Shown here one piece after another: positions 18,141 through 25,133 of a stretch of DNA of 64,000 nucleotides. The notes below the pieces were generated by a model. The model did not search any database. It had not been told where the DNA came from and saw nothing but the letters and a program-made list of their open reading frames with translations. The first letter of the stretch is position 1; each line of letters opens with the position of its first letter. This DNA comes from Martinezella lusitana (GTDB lineage Bacteria; Pseudomonadota; Alphaproteobacteria; Rhizobiales; Rhizobiaceae): positions 124,001 through 188,000 of the forward strand of contig NZ_JAFEVL010000003.1 in the NCBI RefSeq assembly GCF_016901135.1, read 5' to 3'. Position numbers and translations under genes: made by a program.

Positions 18141-19214
18141 ATGAATATGCAGATGTCCATCCCCGACCTAGAGGCGAAACGCGATCAGAAGATCAAGCTG
18201 AGCATCAAGGGTATAAGCAAGAACTACGGGTCGGCGACCGTCTTGCAATCGCTCGATCTGGATGTCCGGAACGGCGAGCTCCTGACATTGCTGGGGCCAT
18301 CCGGTTCCGGCAAGACGACACTTCTCCAGATCATCTGCGGGCTGACCGATCCGACCTCGGGCAGCCTGGTGATAGATGGGCGTGACCAGACCCGCCTGCC
18401 CGTCAACCAGCGCGATATCGGCGTCGTCTTCCAGCACTACGCTCTGTTTCCGCATCTAACTGTGGCTGAGAATGTCGCCTTTCCCCTGCAGATGCGCCAT
18501 GTCGCACGTGATGAAATCAAGCGGCGCGTGGAAGACGCCCTGGCAATGGTCAACCTTTCGCACGTCGGCGAACGGTTTCCGAAGGCGCTGTCCGGCGGAC
18601 AGCAGCAACGTGTCGCTCTTGCACGCTGCCTGGTCTATCGGCCAGGCGTGATCCTCATGGACGAGCCGCTTGGTGCTCTTGATCGCAAGCTTCGCGAGAC
18701 GATGCAGATGGAGATCAAGCGCATCCACCGGGAGACAGGCGCGACGATTATTTTCGTCACCCATGATCAGGAGGAAGCCCTGGCATTGTCCGATCGCATC
18801 TGCCTCATGAACGATGGCAGGATAGCGCAAATCGACAGGCCGCAGGTCGTTTACGATCAGCCTGCCAATCGCTTCGCCGCCGAATTTATCGGCCTTTCAA
18901 ACATCTTTGAAGGTGAACTGGTTGCCAACGGCTTAGTGACGCCTGACGGCCCGATACCCTTCGACGCAGAAGCGTCTGCGTCACGATGCATGATGGTGAG
19001 ACCCGAGCATGTCGAGTTCGGCAAGGAGGGCATCGGGTATTTTAATGCCACGGTCGTCGAGAGCATCTATGCCGGTTCGAGCAGTCTCGTCATGGCGAAA
19101 CTAGCCTCCGGTCTAACGATCTTATCCCAACGTCCGGCAAGTAGCACTGATATCGCGATCGGCTCGGTTGTCGGCGTTTCCTGGACGCCCAACGATGTCC
19201 GCTTTTTGCAGTGA
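18141..19214 (+). CDS. ABC transporter ATP-binding protein, PotA-like
   Basis: A 357-residue ATPase. Walker A is GPSGSGKTT (about residues 54-62), the signature LSGGQQQRVALARCL, Walker B VILMDEPLGALD, and the switch histidine VTHDQEEA. The C-terminal part is the TOBE domain (MMVRPEHVEFG). AAGGAAAG precedes the ATG at 18141; the frame upstream overlaps the permease and is rejected. It completes the three-gene spermidine/putrescine-type importer and starts 37 bases after the permease. Confidence 0.92.
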   Translation: MNMQMSIPDLEAKRDQKIKLSIKGISKNYGSATVLQSLDLDVRNGELLTLLGPSGSGKTTLLQIICGLTDPTSGSLVIDGRDQTRLPVNQRDIGVVFQHYALFPHLTVAENVAFPLQMRHVARDEIKRRVEDALAMVNLSHVGERFPKALSGGQQQRVALARCLVYRPGVILMDEPLGALDRKLRETMQMEIKRIHRETGATIIFVTHDQEEALALSDRICLMNDGRIAQIDRPQVVYDQPANRFAAEFIGLSNIFEGELVANGLVTPDGPIPFDAEASASRCMMVRPEHVEFGKEGIGYFNATVVESIYAGSSSLVMAKLASGLTILSQRPASSTDIAIGSVVGVSWTPNDVRFLQ

Positions 19215-19640
19215 GCGACTAACCTCTCGCTCGTGCTGAAATCTCCGCCACACGGAACGCTGTAGCCGCGACGCCGTTTTCTGGCGCAAAATAGGTTGGC
19301 TTTGTCGCTTCGCACCTGTAAAACATAGTCCATATCATCGTTGCCCGATCGATGGCGCCAGGCGGTGGCGAACAGAACACGTTGGAGATATCCGCATCGA
19401 AGGTCTTCTCCATTCGGTGATCGCTCTGAAATGCAAATCAATTCGCTCGGAAATAGCCTGAAAAACTAGAATGACTTTCGCGAATTGCAGGGAAATCCGG
19501 CTCTAGCGCGCAGAGCCTCTAAAAGCGCACAATCCCCCTCGCTACGAAGCGTTTACAAGCGCTTGTCGCACCGGCATCCGGAGGAGATGCGGGCTACATT
19601 CATGACATGCACTGGCGTTGGGAACGCTTAGGGAGGAACT
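19215..19640. other. Intergenic region before the purine permease
   Basis: About 425 bases. A 64-codon open frame on the minus strand (19219-19413) lacks a clear ribosome binding site and resembles no known family. The segment nearer the permease contains the palindrome at 19555-19566. The consensus elements of a purine riboswitch were looked for and not found. Confidence 0.45.
19555..19566. promoter_or_regulatory. 12-bp palindrome ACAAGCGCTTGT upstream of the purine permease
   Basis: A perfect 12-bp palindrome 75 bases before the permease start. Its form suits a dimeric regulator, but no partner copy was found in the window, so the role is conjectural. Confidence 0.3.
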
Positions 19641-20933
19641 ATGTTTGAACGACTTTTCAAATTGAGTGAGCACGGCACGTCCGTCCGCACCGAGCTCATC
19701 GCAGGCGTGACGACGTTCTTGACGATGTCCTATATCATCTTCGTCAATCCGGATATTCTGTCGACCACCGGCATGGACCGCAATGCCATTTTTGTCGCCA
19801 CCTGTCTTGCCGCGGCATTGGGTTCGATCGTGATGGGGCTTGTCGCCAATTGGCCGATCGGGCTGGCGCCAGGCATGGGGCTCAATGCCTTCTTTGCCTT
19901 CACCGTCGTCGCAGCACTCGGCTTTACATGGCAGCAGGCGCTCGGAGCGGTCTTTATTTCGGGTGCGATCTTCGTCCTGCTGACCGTCACCGGCGTGCGC
20001 AGTTGGCTGATCGCCGGAATCCCGCGCTCGCTCAGAAGTGCGATCGCTGCCGGTATCGGCCTCTTTCTGGCTATCATTGCACTCAAGGGAGCTGGCATCG
20101 TCGTCGCCAATAAGGCGACGCTCATCGGTCTCGGAGACCTGAAGCAGACCGGCCCCCTTCTCGCAATCTTCGGTTTTTTTGTCATCGCCGTTCTTGATGC
20201 GCTGAAAGTAAGGGGATCGATCCTGATCGGCATTCTTGCTGTCACCGTTCTCTCCTGGATCTTCGGCGTCAGCCAATTTCACGGCATCGTTTCGATGCCT
20301 CCCTCGATCATGCCGACCTTCATGCAGCTCGACATCGTAGGGGCTCTCCATGGAGGCTTGATCCACATTATCCTCGTCTTCGTGCTCGTTGAGGTCTTCG
20401 ACGCAACCGGGACGCTGATCGGTGTCGCCAAGCGGGCGAAACTGATCGAGGAAGGCAAGCCGAACCGCTTGAGCCGGGCTCTGCTCGCCGACAGCGCGGC
20501 TATTGTCGCCGGCTCGTTGATGGGCACCAGCAGCACGACTGCCTACGTCGAAAGTGCTTCGGGTGTTCAGGCGGGAGGTCGCACTGGCCTGACGGCGGTG
20601 ACAATTGCCGTGCTCTTTGTCGCGGCCCTGTTCTTTTCCCCACTCGCAGCCTCTGTTCCAGCTTATGCAACGGCGCCAGCCCTGCTCTACGTCGCCGGCC
20701 TGATGATGCGCGAGCTGACGGAAATCGAATGGGATGATCTGACCGAAGCTGCACCCGCAGCACTCACGGCGCTGGCGATGCCGTTCACCTACTCGATCGC
20801 CAATGGTCTTGCTTTCGGGTTCATCAGCTACGTCGTCATGAAGGTTTGCACCGGCCGATGGAAGACGCTCCATCTGGCGACACAGATCGTTGCAGCCTTG
20901 TTCATCGTGCGCTTCGCCTTCTTCGCAGACTAA
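19641..20933 (+). CDS. NCS2/AzgA-type purine permease (guanine/hypoxanthine)
   Basis: A 430-residue inner-membrane symporter with about 12 membrane spans. It begins FERLFKLSEHGTSVRTELIAG and has the family segments TFLTMSYIIFVNPDIL, NWPIGLAPGMGLNAFFAF and GTSSTTAYVESASGVQAGG. This subgroup usually imports hypoxanthine, guanine or adenine. GGGAGGAACT precedes the ATG. The next 12 kb encode purine breakdown (guanine deaminase, xanthine dehydrogenase, urate oxidation), so the permease very likely feeds that pathway. Confidence 0.9.
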   Translation: MFERLFKLSEHGTSVRTELIAGVTTFLTMSYIIFVNPDILSTTGMDRNAIFVATCLAAALGSIVMGLVANWPIGLAPGMGLNAFFAFTVVAALGFTWQQALGAVFISGAIFVLLTVTGVRSWLIAGIPRSLRSAIAAGIGLFLAIIALKGAGIVVANKATLIGLGDLKQTGPLLAIFGFFVIAVLDALKVRGSILIGILAVTVLSWIFGVSQFHGIVSMPPSIMPTFMQLDIVGALHGGLIHIILVFVLVEVFDATGTLIGVAKRAKLIEEGKPNRLSRALLADSAAIVAGSLMGTSSTTAYVESASGVQAGGRTGLTAVTIAVLFVAALFFSPLAASVPAYATAPALLYVAGLMMRELTEIEWDDLTEAAPAALTALAMPFTYSIANGLAFGFISYVVMKVCTGRWKTLHLATQIVAALFIVRFAFFAD

Positions 20934-20947
20934 CAATTGCACGCGTC

Positions 20948-20985
20948 AAGGAGCCGGGTCATCCGATGGGACGTCCCGGCTCCTT
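20948..20985. terminator. Perfect 11-bp hairpin between convergent genes
   Basis: AAGGAGCCGGG (20948-20958) pairs exactly with CCCGGCTCCTT (20975-20985) around 16 bases. It lies just after the permease stop. There is no long T-run, so efficiency is uncertain. Confidence 0.5.
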
Positions 20986-21071
20986 GGCCTGTTTGCAGGC
21001 CGGTTCTCGTTGCATCGGAAAATGTCCTGCGACGCGTTGGATGTGAAATGTCAGATGCTCGCAACAGGAAT

Positions 21072-21104
21072 AGGGGGACGCCGCGGTCGCGGCGCCCCCC
21101 TCTT
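21072..21104. terminator. GC-rich terminator-like hairpin between convergent genes
   Basis: GGGGG (21073-21077) with a bulged A and CGCCGC (21079-21084) pairs with GCGGCG (21089-21094) and CCCCC (21095-21099) around GGTC, then CTCTTAT. It can serve the permease gene on the plus strand and the ureidoglycolate lyase gene on the minus strand. Confidence 0.6.
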
Positions 21105-21129
21105 ATCGTCTGGGATCACCCGGACCCGA

Positions 21130-21615
21130 TCAGCGGATCAGGAATGGTTCCTTGAAGAAATGCTCTTCCAGGTTTACGCCCTCACCGGCGCGGTCGACGA
21201 CGGCAAAGTCAGAGACGCCGTCGAGGGGGGTGAGGATGCCGTGCCAGACATTGCGCCCGATATTGATGCCCTGCCCAGGCTTCGTCCGGAAAGCCAGCGG
21301 CTCACCCGGCCCATTGGCTGTTTCCTGCGCCACGACAACCAGGAACGGGTTATCCGTCAACGGTATGAAGGCCTGACTGCCAAAGGGATGCCGCTCAACC
21401 ATCCGCAGTTCCAGCGGCAGCATGTAAGGCTCGCCGCGGAGCAGACTGATCATTGCTCGCGCCTTCTCGCCTGTTGTCTCGATCTTCGCGAGGTCATGGT
21501 ATCGGACGCATTTCCCGGCATTGATGGGATAGTTATATGCCCCCTCCGTTTCGATCACCTCGCCGAAGGGGAAGAAGGCAACGCTCGTCAGCGGCTGAAT
21601 CTGGATCACTTTCAT
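21130..21615 (-). CDS. allA: Ureidoglycolate lyase
   Basis: A 161-residue cupin-fold enzyme that splits ureidoglycolate into glyoxylate and urea, the last step of ureide breakdown. Characteristic parts are IQPLTSVAFFPFGEVIE at the start, MLPLELRMVERHPFGSQAFI in the middle and IGRNVWHGILTPL near the C-terminus, with the length usual for AllA. It is the second gene of a minus-strand pair, 44 bases after the allantoinase/decarboxylase stop. Its glyoxylate product links to the beta-hydroxyaspartate cycle genes at 33-38 kb. An allantoicase or allantoate amidohydrolase is not seen nearby. Confidence 0.92.
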   Translation of the reverse strand: MKVIQIQPLTSVAFFPFGEVIETEGAYNYPINAGKCVRYHDLAKIETTGEKARAMISLLRGEPYMLPLELRMVERHPFGSQAFIPLTDNPFLVVVAQETANGPGEPLAFRTKPGQGINIGRNVWHGILTPLDGVSDFAVVDRAGEGVNLEEHFFKEPFLIR

Positions 21616-21659
21616 TCACGCTCTCCTCATTTCTGTTCTTTCAGGGCAGCGCCGGCGCT

Positions 21660-23117
21660 TCACGCGGCAGTCCGCTGGCCGAGCGGGTGCAACGCCTGTC
21701 CGTCCTCGAACAAGGCGGTGAGCCGCAGAAGCGCGATCCGCTCCACTTGACGGCAGGCGGTGGCGAATTCGGCGGCGCGGTCGTTCTCGATCCGGGTCTC
21801 GAACGCGGCGAAGATCCCGGATTTCGTGTGGTCGCGCACGGCGATGATGAACGGGAAACCGAATTTCGCGACGTAGCGGCTGTTGAGGTCGGTGAGGCGC
21901 ACGCGTTCATCGTCCGTCAGCGCATCGAGGCCGGCAGAGACCTGTTCTTCCGTCGAGCTCGCTGTCAGGCGCTTGGCCTGCGCCAGCTTGCCGGCAAGAT
22001 CCGGGTGGGCGACGAGCACGCTAAGCCGCTCCTCCTCGCTCGCTGCGCGGAACTGGAAGGCGAGCGCGGCATGGAGACCGATCGCAGTATCGTTCGCCGG
22101 CGAAAGTTCGCCAGCGAAGGCGCGACGTGCGATCCAGGGCGAATGTTCGAAGATGCCGCCGAAGCGCTCGACAAAATCGGCCTCGGGCATCTGCGAAGGT
22201 CGTTCCGTGGCGAGCTTCGACGGATGGGTTTTCGCCCAATGCTCAGCGATATCGACGCGGCGGGCGATCCAGACTTTCCCGTGGCTTTGAACGTAGTCGA
22301 TGAAGCGGGCGAGCGCCATAACGCGGCCCGGTCGACCGATCAACCGGCAATGCAGTCCGATGCTCATCATCTTCGGGCTGTCGGCGGCGCCTTCCGCATA
22401 GAGCGCATCGAAGGAATCCTTCAGGTAGCTGAAGAACTGGTCGCCGCTGTTGAAGCCCTGCGGCGTCGCAAAGCGCATGTCGTTGGCGTCGAGCGTGTAG
22501 GGGATGATGAGCTGCTGGCGACCGCCATGCTCATACCAGTAGGGAAGATCGTCGGCATAGGTGTCGGAGATATAGTCGAAGCCGCCGAGTTCCGTCACCA
22601 GATCGACGGTGTTTATCGAACAGCGACCGGTGTACCAGCCGCGCGGCCGCTCGCCGGTGACGAGTGTGTGCAGGCGAACCGCCTCGGCGATTGCCGCGCG
22701 CTCCTCGTCCGGCTCCATGTCCTTGTGCTCGACCCATTTCAGGCCGTGCGAGGCGATTTCCCAGCCGGCCTCCAGCATGGTGGCGACCTGCTCCGGCGAG
22801 CGCTGCAGCGCGGTTGCGACGCCGTAGACGGTGACGGGCACCTGCTTTTCGGTGAAAAGCCGGTGGAGGCGCCAGAAGCCGGCGCGAGCGCCATATTCAT
22901 AGATCGATTCCATATTCCAGTGGCGCTGGCCCGGCCATTGGGAGGCGCCGACGATTTCCGAAAGAAAGGCCTCGGATGCGGCATCGCCATGCAGCACGCA
23001 GTTCTCGCCGCCCTCCTCGTAGTTCAGGACGAATTGCACGGCGACGCGCGCATCGCCCGGCCACTGAGCCGCCGGCGGCGTCTGACCATAACCGTGCATG
23101 TCACGGCAATATCGCAT
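21660..23117 (-). CDS. puuE: Fused allantoinase (PuuE) and OHCU decarboxylase
   Basis: A 485-residue bifunctional protein. Residues 1 to about 310 form a polysaccharide-deacetylase-like PuuE allantoinase (DMHGYGQTPP, QFVLNYEEGGE, WEIASHGLKWVEH), which opens the allantoin ring. From about residue 320 to the end lies an OHCU decarboxylase (FGGIFEHSPWIARRAF, LVAHPDLAGKLAQ, NSRYVAKFGFPFIIAVRD), which gives S-allantoin from 2-oxo-4-hydroxy-4-carboxy-5-ureidoimidazoline. The ATG at 23117 follows GGAGGAGTGTTCC; the open frame to 23162 is rejected. It diverges from hiuH, which performs the preceding step. Confidence 0.93.
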   Translation of the reverse strand: MRYCRDMHGYGQTPPAAQWPGDARVAVQFVLNYEEGGENCVLHGDAASEAFLSEIVGASQWPGQRHWNMESIYEYGARAGFWRLHRLFTEKQVPVTVYGVATALQRSPEQVATMLEAGWEIASHGLKWVEHKDMEPDEERAAIAEAVRLHTLVTGERPRGWYTGRCSINTVDLVTELGGFDYISDTYADDLPYWYEHGGRQQLIIPYTLDANDMRFATPQGFNSGDQFFSYLKDSFDALYAEGAADSPKMMSIGLHCRLIGRPGRVMALARFIDYVQSHGKVWIARRVDIAEHWAKTHPSKLATERPSQMPEADFVERFGGIFEHSPWIARRAFAGELSPANDTAIGLHAALAFQFRAASEEERLSVLVAHPDLAGKLAQAKRLTASSTEEQVSAGLDALTDDERVRLTDLNSRYVAKFGFPFIIAVRDHTKSGIFAAFETRIENDRAAEFATACRQVERIALLRLTALFEDGQALHPLGQRTAA

Positions 23118-23173
23118 GGAACACTCCTCCAAATGTTGTCGATGGCAAATCTCTAACCGCAAATCGCGCGCGC

Positions 23174-23230
23174 TATTCCCCTTGGAAATTTTGAAAGTCT
23201 CGAACGATCTCGCCGCTTTTCAGGGGAATA
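23174..23230. promoter_or_regulatory. Separated 9-bp inverted repeat between puuE and hiuH
   Basis: TATTCCCCT (23174-23182) and AGGGGAATA (23222-23230) are exact inverted copies separated by 39 bases. They lie centrally in the 159-base divergent promoter region, which suits a looped or paired operator controlling both directions. Confidence 0.4.
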
Positions 23231-23276
23231 AGCCTGGCGGATAGTGGAGACAGGAGCGCTACGTTCGGGAGAAAAC

Positions 23277-23642
23277 ATGCAGTCTCATTCGCAAGGAGCC
23301 GGCCGGCTCACGACCCACGTGCTGGATACGGCGCTCGGCAAGCCAGCCCAGGGCCTGCGCATCGATCTCTATCGGATCGAGGGCGATGCGCATCACCACG
23401 TCAAATCAACAGAGACCAACGGCGACGGCCGCTGTGATGCACCGCTGCTATCGGGCGAAACCATGAAGGCCGGCACTTACGAACTGCGCTTCCATGCCGG
23501 TGATTATATCGGCCGCACATCGCAAAGCCCGATGTTCCTCGATATCATCCCGATAAGGTTCGGCCTTTCGGATGAAGGCGCGCACTATCACGTGCCGCTG
23601 CTCCTCTCGCCCTACAGCTATTCCACCTACCGTGGGAGTTAA
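23277..23642 (+). CDS. hiuH: 5-hydroxyisourate hydrolase (transthyretin-like)
   Basis: A 121-residue transthyretin-related enzyme hydrolysing 5-hydroxyisourate, the product of urate oxidation, to OHCU. The N-terminal active-site region is [17 protein letters not shown] and the C-terminus is the diagnostic YRGS. GGGAGAAAAC precedes the ATG at 23277. The stop codon TAA abuts the ATG of the xanthine dehydrogenase small subunit, so translation is probably coupled. No signal peptide is seen, so it is cytoplasmic. Confidence 0.94.
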   Translation: MQSHSQGAGRLTTHVLDTALGKPAQGLRIDLYRIEGDAHHHVKSTETNGDGRCDAPLLSGETMKAGTYELRFHAGDYIGRTSQSPMFLDIIPIRFGLSDEGAHYHVPLLLSPYSYSTYRGS

Positions 23643-25130
23643 ATGATGGCGCCCGTCACGATCCGCTCCGAACTGCGTTTCATCCTCAACGGCCAGGACA
23701 TTGCGCTCGGCGACGTTGCGCCGAGCCAGACGCTGCTCGACTGGTTGCGTCTTTCCCGCTCGCTCAAGGGCACCAAGGAAGGCTGTGCCGAGGGCGACTG
23801 CGGCGCCTGCACGGTATTGGTCGGCCGGGTTACTCCGGCGGGTGGCCTTGTCTATGAGGGGGTCAATGCCTGCATACGCTTCCTTGGTTCGCTGGATGGC
23901 TGCCATGTGGTGACCGTCGAGCATGTCGCGGGAAGCGATGGCCATCTGCATCCGGTGCAGCAGGCTATGATCGACTGTCATGGCTCACAATGCGGCTTCT
24001 GCACGCCGGGCTTCGTCATGTCGCTCTACGGCCTCTGGATGCAGACGCCGAACCCGACCGACCAGCAGATCGAAATCGCGCTCCAGGGCAACCTTTGTCG
24101 CTGCACAGGCTATGAGCCGATCCTGCGCGCCGCACGCGCCATCTCCAGCTATGGCGGGACGACCAAGGACCCTCTGCTCGTCGAACGCGAAGCGATGATC
24201 GCCCGCCTGCGGGCCTTGCACGACGGCGCCCGCGTCGAGATCGGCGAAGGCAGCAACCGCCTGGTCGTGCCGGCGAACCTTGATGATTTTGCCGCTGTTC
24301 TCGAGGTGTCGCCGACCGCCACCGTGGTCGCGGGCTCCACCGATGTCGGCCTCTGGGTCACCAAGCACATGCGCGACATCTCACCAGCGGTCTTCATTGC
24401 CGGGCTCGACGAGTTGAAGTCGATCGCCGTGAAAGACGGCATCGTCTCCATCGGCGCCGGCGTTACCTACTCGGAGGCGATCGTGACGCTTTCGCGGCAC
24501 ATTCCGGCACTCGGTTCGCTGATCACCCGTATTGGTGGCCAGCAGGTGCGCAACATGGGAACGATCGGCGGCAATATCGCCAATGGCTCGCCGATCGGCG
24601 ACACACCGCCTCCCCTGATCGCGCTCGGTGGATCCCTCACCTTGCGCAAGGGTGCTATCAGGCGCACCGTATCACTCGAAGACTTCTTCATCACCTATGG
24701 CAAGCAGGACCGCCAGCCTGGCGAATTCGTGGAAGCCGTGCATGTGCCGGTTCCCACCGCTGAGGAAAAATTTGCCATTTACAAAGTGACCAAGCGCCGG
24801 GACGAGGACATCACGGCAACGCTCGGTGCCTTCCGCCTGACACTTGCCGCGGACGGTACAGTCACGGAGATCCGGATCGCCTATGGCGGCATGGCCGGAA
24901 CGCCGAAACGGGCGTTTGCCGTGGAAAAGGCGCTGCTTGGCCAGCCCTGGAACGAGGCCACGGTGGAACGAGCGATGGAAAGATACGCCGAGGACTACAC
25001 GCCGCTCAGCGATATGCGGGCCACCGCCGAATACCGGGCGCTCGCGGCAAGGAACCTTCTTCTCCGCTTCTACTTGGAAACGACATCAGGCGCTGCGCCG
25101 GCTCAGGTGTCCAGATACGAGGCTGCGTAA
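23643..25130 (+). CDS. xdhA: Xanthine dehydrogenase small subunit (2Fe-2S and FAD)
   Basis: A 495-residue subunit passing electrons from the molybdenum centre to NAD. The N-terminal 2Fe-2S clusters show EGDCGACTV (about residues 44-52), SQCGFCTPGFVMSLYG and NLCRCTGYEPIL. The FAD domain from about residue 200 contains TVVAGSTDVGLW and TIGGNIANGSPIGDTPP. It begins directly after the hiuH stop and is followed after three bases by xdhB, giving an operon hiuH-xdhABC. Length and motif order are complete. Confidence 0.95.
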   Translation: MMAPVTIRSELRFILNGQDIALGDVAPSQTLLDWLRLSRSLKGTKEGCAEGDCGACTVLVGRVTPAGGLVYEGVNACIRFLGSLDGCHVVTVEHVAGSDGHLHPVQQAMIDCHGSQCGFCTPGFVMSLYGLWMQTPNPTDQQIEIALQGNLCRCTGYEPILRAARAISSYGGTTKDPLLVEREAMIARLRALHDGARVEIGEGSNRLVVPANLDDFAAVLEVSPTATVVAGSTDVGLWVTKHMRDISPAVFIAGLDELKSIAVKDGIVSIGAGVTYSEAIVTLSRHIPALGSLITRIGGQQVRNMGTIGGNIANGSPIGDTPPPLIALGGSLTLRKGAIRRTVSLEDFFITYGKQDRQPGEFVEAVHVPVPTAEEKFAIYKVTKRRDEDITATLGAFRLTLAADGTVTEIRIAYGGMAGTPKRAFAVEKALLGQPWNEATVERAMERYAEDYTPLSDMRATAEYRALAARNLLLRFYLETTSGAAPAQVSRYEAA

Positions 25131-25133
25131 GCC

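Noticed and set aside
19219..19413. 64-codon open frame on the minus strand after the polyamine-type ABC operon
   Set aside because: Weak start context and no recognisable family; kept only as a note because the translated sequence is not obviously low-complexity.
19441..19640. Possible purine riboswitch in front of the purine permease
   Set aside because: The conserved loop sequences of the guanine/adenine aptamer could not be found; only a short palindrome is present.
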